A DNA stretch of 64,000 nt, from contig NW_008710601.1 of assembly GCF_000327385.1 (NCBI RefSeq), forward strand, positions 1,383,355 to 1,447,354. Direction: 5' to 3'. Position 1 is the first letter of the stretch, and each line of letters begins with the position of its first letter. Shown piece by piece: positions 22,501-34,545 of this stretch. A program made the translations under genes and the position numbers. The notes under the pieces are model-generated. The model worked only from the letters and a program-made list of their open reading frames with translations. It did no database searches and was not told the DNA's origin. The DNA is from Lottia gigantea (taxonomy: Eukaryota > Mollusca > Gastropoda > Lottiidae).

Positions 22501-24408
22501 GTCCAATGGTATATTATGTTACAGAAATAAGCTTAAGATATTTATATCAGAGACTTAAGTCTCACAACTTTTGAATAGAAAACGTAATATTTTATTGGAA
22601 ACTAAGAGTTAGTTCATTCAGAATTGAGTGTGAAAGTCATGTTTCAATTTTATTGACTTTGAAAATTTGTAATTAAGATTGCAAACTTGAGTCATCTTGT
22701 AGCTTCCATGCAGTCGTGTTGATTGCAGAATGGAGTTCATGGACATATTTTGCTTATTTGTTGCTTAACTTGGAGGCTTTTCAATTGTATCTTATGTATT
22801 GTTTTGCATCATATTGAACATGCTATTGCTCATTTTTTAGTCTTTTATCATTCCCGATACACTCTCTGCCATTGGTGCAGAGCAATAGTCGTGTTGGCCT
22901 TTTCTTGCAGACTGAAAGTCATGAAAAACAAATTGGTCATCAATGCGAAATGAGTTACTGACACTCAATTAATCTCGATGTTGTAATGGACTTAGCATCC
23001 TGCTGATTTTCCAATCATCTTCATCTCGATTTAAGACTGACTTATGTAAGAGTATCAGTATTGTTAATTATCTTTAGCAGACTATTAGCATGGCTTGAGA
23101 TGTGGTCACTTTCTAATAAGAAACGGTCTAGCGATATTAATAGCTTGTCAGTCCTTTGTCGATAATGGTCAACAAAGGATCCCCTAAGGCGATTCAAAAT
23201 TGAGAAGACTTTTAAGAAGATATCCAGTTCACTGCTGGTCATCAGTAGGTTAGGTTATGACATTGAAATGTACCAATCTACGCAGTTCAACTCTGATAAG
23301 TCCATAAGATAGCTAATGTGTATTTTATGCAGTAGGGGGATACTCAAACCTGCAACACTGGACATCAAAAATAATCATGTCACATGTAGTAATTTGGTAA
23401 TGGATCTGAAATGTTTGAATTAAACTAATCGGCGCTTGGCAAAATCTCCAAACCTAATCCAATTTGAAAACACGTCAAGGCGAATTTGGTGCTAGATAAG
23501 GTTGTAAATTCCATTTTGTCGATCTGGATTGAATTTTCTGATATATTATGGAATGGTGTTTCCATACAATAGAAAATCAATACTGCATCTCTCTTTATAG
23601 TTCAAGAACTGATTTAAATTTTTTCTTATAATGCCTTGACTGCTGCTCGAAACAGAGCATGAATGCTTTTCAGTCTGATAATACTTTGACTTGGTATGCT
23701 AATTGTTAACATGGAATCAAATATTTTTCTTTGATAATATTGCAATTAATTTATTTTTATATTTCATATAAAGCACAATATTAATACTGAAGAGAAATGC
23801 ATTAAGTAAATATATTCGAGTAAATATTAAACAATGCTATTAGCATCTCATTTGAAACATTCTAATAGAACACACCTTAGAAAACCGATAGATCAATCTA
23901 GAGTCTTCTAATGACTTTCCGGGGAGTTTACAGTATGTTTATTACTGGCTTATGTAAAGCGTCCTTGAAGAGGACGAGATTTCCATCAATATATTCCATA
24001 ATATGGCATCGCTTAACAACCTCACTGAACTGATAATGAAATAGGCCAGTATTAACCTTTCGATTTCGATCAGAAACCTTTAATTATAGTGTACAATACT
24101 GGGAAATCCAGACAATCGTTGACTTGATCCACCAGTCGTATTAAAGTACAATTAGATGTGATTGATTGTTCAGATGCTGATGTTCTACTCACTAAAACTG
24201 TTTTCTCGTCAATCAATTTAGTGTCCAATCAGATCACCCCGACCTTTTTTCTTGCAAATGTCTTAAATTACTGTGAATAATGTCCATTTGAAATAACGAG
24301 TTGTGAGACTTTGAATCGTCGACTTGGACCACAAATGAATTTTAGTTTCCATGCACATAGATTTTGCCCATGGACAAACTAGTTTTCATTATCCTTCTTT
24401 CATCTCTC
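22501..24408. other. Unique AT-rich sequence, no gene seen
   Basis: Open frames reach 76 codons with no features. No inverted-repeat element or array was recognised. Confidence 0.4.
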
Positions 24409-24503
24409 AAAGGGACATTCTTCTTTTTTGTAAGTCCGAAATATTTTTTTGCTTAAATTTGTGAAAACTATACACCCAAATCAAGAGATGTGCCCTTTAA
24501 CGT
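24409..24503. mobile_element. Possible very small inverted-repeat element
   Basis: AAAGGGACATTCTTC at the left and the complement of the right end, AAAGGGCACATCTCTTG, form an imperfect inverted repeat around a 60-bp AT-rich interior. The outer TTAAAGGG-like end resembles the element at 48,702. No target-site duplication was identified. Confidence 0.35.
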
Positions 24504-26042
24504 ATCTGACAGTTTTGATTTAAAACATCCAGCCGTTGATTTCTTAATGCCAAAACTGTTTCAAATCATTACGTAAGATTACGTTAACTTTGAAAGTTCA
24601 TTATATGCTTTTTGAAAGCTGTAAGAAAACTACTGCACGGATTCAGTGAAAAAAAAACCCACCTAATTGTAGAGAAATATGTTTCCTATATATTTTTAAG
24701 GTTTCAACTAATGATATCGAGTCATTATAAAGCAAAACATCAAAAATAGGTCATGGTGCCTAATTAAAATAGACCTCTCTGTTTTCAATTAACCCTTTTA
24801 AAACAAATTCAGTTTGATCTAGAAGATACATAGAAATAATTAGCATACTTTTTAGATATTTTCTGGTATACAACTCTTGTCCACAGTAGCACCGACGTGT
24901 ATCAAGCTGTGTAGATATATTAATTACATTAGATTAGATAAGTAATTTAACATTATAGCCAATAGCAAATTTGTTTCGCAAATCTAAAAAAATGTAAAAT
25001 CATCGTATGGAGTAAGGCATATTCCGAATTGAACAGACATGCCTGCATAATAGAAGACATAACAAAATAGCTTTTCTGGCAGTTCCTGGTCAACTTATAT
25101 GTAATCTGAACATTTGTAGTTTCTATTTGCTCTATTCCTATTTCTTTCTGACGTCGGTCGTTTCTATTCCTTGGATACAATTCATAATGCCGATTCAATA
25201 GTAAATGCCATGAGCGTGTTAAGTGCGAAAGGATTGGGAATTTTGTTGTATATCTCAAGACAGTGACAAAATTAAAAATTAAACTCAGTTTGTATGTACT
25301 GGCAAGCTTCCGGTAATGTTCATGTACAGAACAATAGGATATGAAGCTTCATTTCATTTCATCATCTCTAAAACGACAATTTAGAACTGACACTTTTGAC
25401 AGATATTAATATATTTGCACTCTGTGAAGGTTCCATTGATGCTTATTGTTCATGTTAGCACTAAATCGATGGTCTCATGAGATCCAACCTATTAAAAACC
25501 TTTGCTTCAGTGATTTTGAAAATGATGAAAATTGGCTGATTTGATGAAAATTCAATGTTAAAAATGCGTCATTACCAGTTCAGTTGAAATGTGGTAAAGT
25601 TTAAATCATAATTTCTCTTGGGACCCTTAATTATTAAGTAACTAATTGTTAATTATATCATTGTGGTCTATTTCCTAAAAATAATAGTCGATCTTAAGAA
25701 TTTGTGAGCGACATCCTTCATTTTCAATATTCTTGCTCGATCAGCGTAAAAATGAAAAGCTGTTTTTTTTAATTAGATGTTCCACGATGTAATCCAAAAG
25801 ACTTTCGACCTTGTCAGACATAAATGAGAAATTAATTCATAAATGGAAATGAAATCCGTTTGAAAAATTCAAGTAATACCAATAATGCGTTATGAATATG
25901 AAGTTTGCGTCATCGTTTGAGAGCAAAATATGAAACTTCAGTATCTTCAATTGATTTTAAGACGTTAGTTTTGCTAGGCATTACGTCTGAGCCAAGTGCA
26001 CTATTCGGAAAGTAGCTCTAATACCCTTACAATGTCAAGTCG
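24504..26042. other. Mostly unique sequence; SINE tail fragment near 25,345
   Basis: The string ATAGGATATGAAGCTTCATT with TCATTTCATC at about 25,336-25,366 resembles the last 30 bp of the SINE family. The 101-codon minus frame (24,953-25,258) has no recognisable domain. Nothing else was found. Confidence 0.4.
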
Positions 26043-26279
26043 TCTTAAACCTTGACTGCAATAGCCATTATTCCTATATCACAGAATGCAGTGATTTGAT
26101 GAGATTGTACGCCAGCAATCGGAACCTTCGAAAGAAAATTTGTAAAAATAATGTTGTGTTCACAGACCTTCTATCGAGGCCTCTGATTGGCTGTATTTGC
26201 TAGCGTACAATCTAATCAAATCGCCTCATTAACAAACTTCCTGATACAAGAAAGGTGGCTATTGCAGTCGAGGTATAAG
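26043..26279. mobile_element. MITE with about 75-bp terminal inverted repeats
   Basis: The left end reads CTTAAACCTTGACTGCAATA with GCC and later GTGATTTGATGAGATTGTAC. The complement of the right end reads CTTATACCTCGACTGCAATA with GCC and later GCGATTTGATTAGATTGTAC. The arms match over about 75 bp with gaps in the middle. A relative lies at 52,150-52,315. There is no coding capacity, so it would depend on an unidentified transposase. The superfamily cannot be assigned without clear target-site duplications. Confidence 0.75.
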
Positions 26280-27330
26280 TACAAAGTTCGCAATAGCTTG
26301 GCATTGTGGGGTTCCAATTAAAGCTGTAAACTGCCAACCCAACCCGTTTCATAATAATATGCACCTTTAAGTTCATCTTCACTAAACAATCAAATTATCA
26401 GACATAGACAGATGTATTTGAATAGGGTAATCTCAATTTGTATTTCTAAACCCTACCAGTTCATTTCTCAAGTACAGAGAAAATCAATAAATATATTGTT
26501 GTATATTGGTTATAGCCGTGTTTAATTAAACAAATTATATGGCGACTCACCGTCCCATTTCATTCCCTATACACTTGATTTATAACTTCACCTCACTTCT
26601 TAGTGATATCAATAAGGGTAGGATAGCTTCACAGACTTACGAATCACATTTAGGGAAGATGGATACACATGGTTATCGGTTTTTTTACTAATGTGAACTA
26701 GATATACAGAACATGTCACAAGATCCATCTCAGTCGACAACTCCGTTCGGTAGGTCGACTAAATTCAGACAATCAGCAAATTCTACCTGATTCTTGGCAG
26801 TCGTTGAAAATTCAATTGCTTTCCGACTCAAGATCTCTGATCGACCCGGGCCTGCTCTTAGGTGTAATTTATTACAGGATATGCTGGAAAAGGGTTTACT
26901 GTTTATGTGATTTATATGTGAGAGAAATATCTTCATAATCAGTCTGTCTCTCGCATTTCCTTTTCCGGTTTGTACAACCATCTCGCCTTATTTCATATAC
27001 CCTTGATACCCTGGCCATCCTAATCACTGTAGATTTGTGGGAACAAACAAGATTCTAATAAAACTTTGCTATCCGTACATCTATTTTGATGAATGATATG
27101 ATTTGTTCCGACAAAAAAATCGACATTTCTCGTTTAAGGCTTTGATTTATTCTAACGGACCGTGGCTTCCAGATTACAGTTCAATTTTCTGTTATTTCAT
27201 ATTCCTTATCGCAATGGACAAACAGTCGTCCGGAACCATAAATCAAACGTCTAGGGTCAAAATATGAATCAGTCTCTTTCAAACGCAATAGTCTGTGTTT
27301 GATTATGGTGCCATTCGTTTTTTCATTTGC
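26280..27330. other. Unique sequence, no gene seen
   Basis: The 83-codon minus frame (26,730-26,981) shows no recognisable domain. No repeats were found. Confidence 0.4.
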
Positions 27331-27497
27331 AGCGTCTCGTCGTTTGGATGGGACAATAAATCAAAGCCCTGTGTGGTAGGGTTAGATCCCTTTGCAAATA
27401 GAAAAAGAGTAGTCTAATGCCCTGTTCCTAATTGCACAATGCATGCGATGCCCGTCTTCATTAGCCCAGGTGGTTAGGACGTAGAACTCCATTAATA
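27331..27497 (+). mobile_element. SINE copy, truncated at both ends
   Basis: GTCGTTTGGATGGGACAATA, AATCAAAGCCCTGTGTG, GCAAATAGAAAAAGAGTAG, AATTGCACAATGCATGCGAT, GCCCGTCTTCATTAGCCCAG and GACGTAGAACTCCATT follow the SINE body order. The head is absent and the repeated tail is lost or very short. Confidence 0.75.
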
Positions 27498-27899
27498 TCT
27501 TCCTTAAAATCATTACCAATAAAATAAATTCTCTGTTTCTTCTACTGAATAATTTCAGCCGTAAATTCAACATGTCGATAAATATACATGTGAAGATAAC
27601 TTATCAGTTTTATTTTATGGTTATGGTTTATATTCTGTTCTTATCTATTCCAAACTAATATGTTAAAGAAAATTATAGATGTAGATTATATGAAGATGCT
27701 CCAAAATATGCGAATTTTAATCTGCAAAAGACATTATATTGTTACGGGAAAATAAAACCGATACTTCAATAGAAAAATATCAACAACAGAATCAAAACCA
27801 CATTGTAAATATCAAGAAAGACGTCTAACACTGAAGAAACAAACACTAGTCATAGGACAAAAATATTCCAAAACGCTCTAATCCCAGTTATGCCCTATC
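27498..27899. other. Unique AT-rich sequence
   Basis: No feature recognised between the SINE and the 33-bp array. Confidence 0.4.
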
Positions 27900-28796
27900 G
27901 TGCTGGTGGCACAATGCTCTTAATTTTAAATCCACAGTGATTAGCACATTATTTTCAAATTCCGATGGCAGCACAATGTTTTTAATTTCAAACCATGTTG
28001 GTAGCAAAATGCTCTTAAACTCAAATCATGTTGGCAGCACTATTCTCTTAATTTCAAATCCTGTTGGCAAAACAATGTTCTTAATTTTAAATCCTGTTGG
28101 CAAAACAATGTTCTTAATGTTAAATCCTGTTGGCAGCACTATTCTCTTAATTTCAAATCCTGTTGGCAAAACAATGTTCTTAATTTTAAATCCTGTTGGC
28201 AAAACAATGTTCTTAATGTTAAATCCTGTTGGTAGCACAATTCTCTTAATTTTAAATCCTGTTGGGAAAACAATGTTCTTAATTTTAAATCCTGTTGGTA
28301 ACACAATTCTCTTGATTTCAATTCCTATTGACAGCACATTGCCCTTAGTGTCAAACCATGTTGGCAGCACAATTCTCGTAGTTTCAAATCCTGTTGGAAG
28401 CACAGTGCTCTTTATTTCAAATCCTGTTAGCAGCACACCGCTCTTCAATTAAATCCAGTTGGCATCACAGTGCTCTTAATTTCAATTCCTATTGGCAGCA
28501 CATTGCTCTTAGTGTCAAATCCTGTCGGCAGCACAATTCTCTTAATTCCAAATCCTGTTGGCAGCACAGTGCTCTTAATTTCACATCCTGTTGGCAGCAC
28601 AATGCTCTTAATTTCTAATCCAATTGGCAGCACAGTGCTCTTAATTACACATCCTGTTGGCAGCACATTGCTCTTAATTTCAAATCCTGTTGGCAGCACA
28701 ATGCTCTTTGTTTCAAATCCAGTTGGCAGCACAATTCTCTTAATTTCAAATCCTGTTGGCATCACACAGCTCTTAATTTCAAATCCTGTTGCCATT
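27900..28796. repeat. 33-bp minisatellite, about 27 copies
   Basis: The unit begins TTAATTTCAAATCCTGTTGG and ends CAGCACAATGCTC. Because 33 is a multiple of three and the unit lacks stops in several frames, long open frames appear on both strands: 171 and 113 codons on the plus (repeat NPVGSTILLIS) and 140 and 116 codons on the minus (repeat KIKNIVLPTGF). A 99-bp higher-order block of three units occurs twice from about 28,061. One irregular unit near 28,446 shifts the reading phase. I read the frames as by-products of the array. A small chance of a repetitive secreted or membrane peptide remains. Confidence 0.9.
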
Positions 28797-29665
28797 TTTA
28801 TTACATTCTAAATAACGGAACACAGTTTTATTTTATATGATCTCAGCCCCGAAATGTCGCTTAAGAATTTTAATATTCTGGTGCAGTTGAAAATATTCCT
28901 ACTACTATTTTAATTTTCTATTTGCGCATAGCCAACAGCCACAGGTCAAAATAACCTCGGCCAGGCTGACATTCCAACTTGCAGAGAGTTGCCAAGTCTT
29001 CTTTCAATCAAATTATAAAAATCAGCAATGCTAATTGTCTATCTTTCATTTCAAATTGCCATAACTTAAAACTAGAAAAGATGATCGATGATAAATGAGA
29101 TAAATTTGGCGATTTAAAAGGGAAAGATAATTTTTAAATGTTTTATTTTAGCAGAAAATAAATCTCTTTTTCCTTCAATATTTAATTTAGTCCAATTAGT
29201 AAACCAAATTTAGTGAATTAAAAGAGATGATTATTTTGGATGCTTTGTCACGACATAAATGTTTTCCCCTTTTAATATTTAATTTGGTAAATATTCATCT
29301 ATTTGTAAATTTGATTCGGGCACCATGTAGATTTTAACGAAACAGTTTATTAAAGTTTTCTTGTTTTTTAGTAGATTTGAACATTCAATTTAAACGTACA
29401 AATAAGATCAGTGTGGTCGATTAGTCATAAGCCACGTGATTTAAGTATATTTCTTTTTTTACTGCGATAGATTACACTGCAAGTGCATGACATTTGTTTA
29501 AATTGCAATAAATTCTACTATTCAAAATAAAAATTTGACCAAAGTTTATTTACTTCAGCTGAGTTGAGAAGCAGAGTGGCATCGGTATACTTTGATGTTG
29601 ATGTGCAGATTTAAAAAAAAGATTGGTCAATTGATCTGGGTTGGAAAATAAAAAAAATCTACTTT
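28797..29665. other. Unique AT-rich sequence, no gene seen
   Basis: No frame of note or repeat was recognised between the arrays. Confidence 0.4.
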
Positions 29666-29729
29666 TGTGGTTCATTTATAGATTATAACGAAATATATAA
29701 AATTCTACTGGGTCTAGGTTAGGAAAAAG

Positions 29730-30054
29730 GGTAAAGCAGGGCTTGTACTTTAGTGATTTCTTTATAAAAAGGTAAAGCAGGGCTTGTACTTTAGTGATTT
29801 CTTTATAAAAAGGTAAAGCAGGGCTTGTACTTTAGTGATTTCTTTATAAAAAAGGTAAAGCAGGGCTTGTACTTTAGTGATTTCTTTATAAAAAGGTAAA
29901 GCAGGGCTTGTACTTTAGTGATTTCTTTATAAAAAGGTAAAGCAGGGCTTGTACTTTAGTTATTTCTTTATAAAAAGGTAAAGCAGGACTTGTACTTTAG
30001 TGATTTCTTTATAAAAAGGTAAAGCAGGGCTTGTACTTTAGTGGTTTCTTTATA
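29730..30054. repeat. 41-bp minisatellite, 8 copies
   Basis: The unit begins GGTAAAGCAGGGCTTGTACT and continues TTAGTGATTTCTTTATAAAAA. Copies start at about 29,730, 29,771, 29,812, 29,854, 29,895, 29,936, 29,977 and 30,018, and differ at only a few positions, which indicates recent amplification. The last copy runs into GATTT.AAAGAAA of the adjacent 80-bp array. Confidence 0.93.
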
Positions 30055-30935
30055 GATTTTAAAGAAAGAATAATTGTTCAACTGTATAAACAGGGTAAAA
30101 TCTGTACATGTGGTTCATTTGGTAGAATTGTAGATTTGAACGAAATAAAGTTCATCTGGGTTGGTAAATAAAAGACAACCAATGCTTCTAGTTCATTTGG
30201 TTGATTTATAGATTTGAAAGAAATATAGCTAGTTCAACTGGGTCGGTAAACGAAAGACAATCAGAGCTTCTAGTTCATTTAGTTGATTTATAGATTTGAA
30301 CTAAATAAATTAAGTTCATCTAAGTCGGTAAACAAGGTCATATCGAGGCTTGCAGTTCACTTGGATATGCAGATTTAAAAGAAATATAGGTAAAAAAAAA
30401 AGACAGTCAGAGCTTCTAGTTCATTTGGTTGATTTATAGATTTGAAAGAAATATAGCTAGTTCAACTGGGTCGGTAAACAAAAGACAATCAGAGCTTCTA
30501 GTTCATTTAGTTGATTTATAGATTTGAACGAAATATAGCTAGTTCAACTGGGTCGGTAAACAAAAGACAATCAGAGCTTCTAGTTCATTTAGGTGATTTA
30601 TAGATTTGAACGAAATATAGTTCAGCGGGGTCTATAAGCAGAAGACAATCAGAGCTTCTAGTTCATTTAGTTGATATATAGATTTGAACGAAATATAGTT
30701 CAGCGGGGTCGGTAAGCAGAAAACAATCAGGCTTCAGTTTATTTGGTTGATTTCTAGATTTGAACGAAATATAGTTCAACTGGGTCGGAAAACAAAAGAC
30801 AATCAGAACTTCTAGTTCATTTGGTTGATATATAGATTTGAAAGAAATACAGCTAGTTCAACTGGGTCGGTAAACATTCTAGTTCATTTGCTTAATTTAT
30901 AGATTTGAATTAAATATAGTTCAGCGGGGTCGGTT
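30055..30935. repeat. Array of about 78-82 bp units, about 11 copies
   Basis: The unit contains GATTTATAGATTTGAACGAA, ATATAG(CTAG)TTCAACTGGG, TCGGTAAACAAAAGACAATC and AGAGCTTCTAGTTCATTTAG. Some units lack CTAG or are shortened. A degenerate unit also precedes the 41-bp array at about 29,670-29,729. Divergence among copies is higher than in the 41-bp array, so it is older. Confidence 0.88.
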
Positions 30936-31450
30936 TTTAGTTTATGGAAATACAATCACCACTGCAAGTATGAAAATCTGTCGTTTGAAGTGGTACATTA
31001 TTCTTCTTAAGATATCTGATTAAACTCGTATCGAAAAAATAACTCCCTAATGGAACGTGGAAATTAAGTTAACTTTCGCAAGCATTCTTTAATAAGTTAA
31101 AATTTAGATTTTTTGTTCAAGAGTTATTTGTACCTAAAAGTCTTTATTTTTCTGATGCTAGGATGAACTGTAAATTGCCTTTCTTGAAATCTAAATGAAC
31201 TCGTATTTTGATTTATTTTAAAAATTAAACCCATGTAACGTTAAGTGCATGTAATGGAATTTTCAGATTCATCTTCAAATGATAAGTGTATAGAATTCTA
31301 ACTGGCGAGATTGAAGTGGATTGTATCTAAAATTATAGCTCATATTTCACCTGCTTCCTGTTGGTTTAGAGATGACATTTTCTACTCCATCAAGGCATTT
31401 TTGAAAAATGTCAGCACTGAAACACTTCCATTTCTGTCATGGGTCATGCA
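30936..31450. other. Unique sequence, no gene seen
   Basis: Nothing recognised. Confidence 0.4.
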
Positions 31451-31453
31451 AAC

Positions 31454-31535
31454 TAGTTCAGTCTTTGGAATTGAACAATAAATCTGGTCCGTGTGCCGCA
31501 GATCTTATACCTTAAATATCCCCATACGGTAAATC
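31454..31535 (+). mobile_element. Possible SINE fragment
   Basis: CAGTCTTTGGAATTGAACAA, TAAATCTGGTCCGTGTG and ACCTTAAATATCCCC resemble the middle of the SINE body (GTCGTTTGGATGGGACAATA, AAGCCCTGTGTG, ACGTTAAAGACGCCCC). It is short and diverged. Confidence 0.35.
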
Positions 31536-31547
31536 GTATTATAGCCG

Positions 31548-31912
31548 CGCCACATCGGAAAGACATCCTTACTGAACTGCTACGGAAAATTATCTCGGAT
31601 GCTTAGGTCACCATAATCATGGTATTAGCTTGTAGCCTCACCACGGAATAGAAAATGTCTGTAGACAAGCGCCGTAATATGTCCATGAACGCAATTAAAG
31701 TCAAATACAACAGGTCCACAGTTTTTATTAGAAACGTGCTTTGGGAACACAATATGGTCGCATATGCAAAGGTTTGAGTGCGACTATTGTGTAATTTTAT
31801 GATCCAATTTTTCTCGCGTTTTCTTCACATTTTCCGGCAACCTAGTACAATTTTGCTCGCGTAAGATCGCAAATGGTCGCAGTCCCATGCGATAGGACTA
31901 TTATTATACTAT
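31548..31912 (+). repeat. Dispersed repeat family Z, copy 1
   Basis: The ends of this segment match 46,748-47,185: CTTACTGAACTGCTACGGAA with AATT near the start, and GGAACACAATATGGTCGCAT, AAGATCGCAAATGGTCGCAG and TCCCATGCGATAGGACTAT near the end. The middle is poorly conserved. There is no coding capacity or clear terminal repeat, so the class is unknown; a non-autonomous DNA element is possible. Confidence 0.5.
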
Positions 31913-33285
31913 GTACTTTTATCCATCTTATATGTCAATGTCGATCGATTTGAATTTATTAGCTGGTTAATATTTGTTTTTTTCTTGTATCATTAATTTG
32001 TTATGTTAGATACAGTCGTTAAATTGTCCATGTTATATACATCACAGCATGAAAGACAGTTGAAAGAAATTAATCATATTATTTCACATGTCCACAAGAC
32101 ATAATTCGCTGCATGCTCGAACTGTATTTCTGTAAACTACATGTACTGTAACAGTACATTTTCAATTCCAGACTGACCTTAGGTCGGATGCTGCACCTCG
32201 TGTACAGAATTGAACTGTGGTTTCTGAAACAGCAATAATTGTTACCTTCCACCACATTCAAGTCGCTAGCCGAACTGCATGTACAAAATTGATGTGGTTT
32301 CTAAAGGAATAATTCATTTTTACTTAATATTTTTTTTTACACAATATTTTCGTTTCTGTAAGAAATATTTCCATATTGGCAAGGTTATATTCTTTTGCTA
32401 GAGATAACAGTTATGAGCTAAATAATTATATTTGTAGCCGGTGTAATCTAGTCCAATAGGAGTCATGCGTCAATCACGAACATATACTTGACCTTGATCA
32501 TATGAAACCTCTATTGGTGTCTGTAGCTATCTATTGACTTAAATGTTATCTGGCAATGAAATATATTGATAGATTAATATGATTGATTGTAACACAGTAC
32601 CAATATCAGTTTAATTAATGCATTGACCTTTTAAAATCTGATGTTTACGATTGATATATTCAGATTGGCATCGAAGAGATACCAAATCATTAGATGTTAT
32701 TGTATCCAATGGGTAAAGAAATCTTAATATCAACGACTTCACGCTGCCTATCATCCTTAGCTAATTATAGCAAAGTTCCATTTCGAAATATTATATCCTT
32801 TTCCATTGCCACAAACGAACTAGACACTCGATATTTAAAAAAACTAAACCCATGCGTAAACTAGAGACCCTGTTTGCTCTAATACCATTGCCCTGGCAAA
32901 ATTCCTCGGTGTCTATAGTTCAGAGCAGAAAAGCAGGGCATCTTACATCATTTGTTTTGCTCCCTTAGCCCAGAAAAGTATGCTATCTAACAACACGTTA
33001 CCACAGCGGTCGGTGCCATTTGACTTTCGAAGGACCGTTTTGGAAGATACTCGGTGGAATATTTACTCTTTCGTCTAATTTAGAAGATACAAATTCCATG
33101 TGAACGGTTAAGCCAGAGATTGTTTCCTTTGAGACGTGTTTGTATTAGATACTGGTTGCTTCGTTGGATTTTAATTGATGTTTGGAAAGCGTATTTTTAT
33201 TGAAATGATGTTTGAGTCTGGTCTGGTTTCCTTTGAGAGAAATTATGTATAAAAATTACTCATCTGAATTTTAAACTTTATTAAG
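31913..33285. other. Mostly unique sequence; short local repeat near 32,190-32,320
   Basis: A small hairpin ATGTACTGTAACAGTACAT lies near 32,141. A weak duplication of about 80 bp (TGAACTGTGGTTTCTGAAAC against TTGATGTGGTTTCTAAAGGA) follows. No frame or RNA gene was recognised. Confidence 0.4.
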
Positions 33286-33289
33286 AAAC

Positions 33290-34545
33290 ATATCATGTTA
33301 CTTGTTGTTCTTGTATTTCACGAAGAGTTTTTTTACATAAGTGTAATTGTGTCTTCAGATACATTGTTTTATAACTTTTGTAAATGTTTTGTTCAGATGC
33401 TTTGCTTCGAAATTTGTAGTTGTTTTCCATGTATATCGCTTTGAAATTTTTTAATTGTTTCTTCAGATGCATTGTTGTCATCTTTATAATTGATTTGTTC
33501 AAATACCTTGCTTCGAAATTTGTCTTGGTTTCACGTAATGAAATTTTATAATTGTTTCTTCAGATGCTTTGCTTAGAAATTTGTACGTTTCGTTCAGATA
33601 CATTGTTTCAACATTTTGTAATTGTTTTCCTGGTACATGTATATTGCTTTGAAATTGTGTAAATCATTTCTTCAGATGCTTTGCTTCGACATCTTTTTTT
33701 TCTTGATGTATAGCTTTGAAATTTTGTAATTGTTTCGCTAAGTTACATTTTTCCGATTTTATGTAATTTTGTAATAATTTCTTTACATGCTTTGCTTCGA
33801 CATTTTGTATTTTTTGTCTTGATGTATTGCTTTGAAATTGTTTTAATTATTCCGCTCAGATACATTGTTTCGACATTGTGTTATTATTTTCTTCGGACGT
33901 AATGAAATTTGGTATTTGTTTCTTCAGATGCTTTGCTCAGAAATTTGTCACGTTTTGTTTAGATACATTGATTCGACATTTTGTAATTGTTTCTTCAGAT
34001 GCTTTGCTTAGAAATTTGCCACGTTTCGTTCAGTCACATAGTTTCGACATTGGTATATTACTTTGAAATTTTGTTATGGTTTCTTCATTTGCTTTGCTTA
34101 AAAATTTGTATTTGTATTCCTGATTATTGTTTTAAAATTTTGTAATTGTTTCTTCAGATGTTTTGCTTCGAAAGTTGTCATGTTTTGTTCAAATACATTG
34201 CTTCGATACTTCGTTATTACTTTCTCGGGCGTTATGAATTTTGTAATTGTTCCTCCTTGAGAAATTTGTCACGTTTCGACATTTTGTAATTGTTTTCCTG
34301 GTATATTGCTTTGGAAGTTTGTTATGGTTTCTTCATTTGCTTTGCTTCAAAATTTGTAATTGTATTCCTGGTATTTTGGTTGGAAATTTTGTAATTGTTT
34401 GCTTCCAATTTCAGATACATTACCTTGAAATTGTGTTATTGATTTGTTTATATATTTTGTTTTAAAAAATTGTAATTACTTTATTCAGGTGAATTGTTTA
34501 AAATTTATGTAATTGGTTCGTTCATTTACATTGTTTTGATATATC
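33290..34545. repeat. Diverged minisatellite of about 37 bp, roughly 30 copies
   Basis: The unit is approximately TTGTAATTGTTTCTTCAGAT followed by GCTTTGCTTCGAAATTT. Variant units use GTTCAGATACATTGTTTCGA or CTGGTATATTGCTTTGAAAT, and the types are interspersed, suggesting an older multi-unit structure. Short frames on both strands inside the array are by-products. Confidence 0.82.

Noticed and set aside
28026-28811. 33-bp array as a CRISPR-like or coding array
   Set aside because: Units are contiguous with no unique spacers, so it is not a CRISPR. Both strands are open equally, so neither frame is specifically supported.
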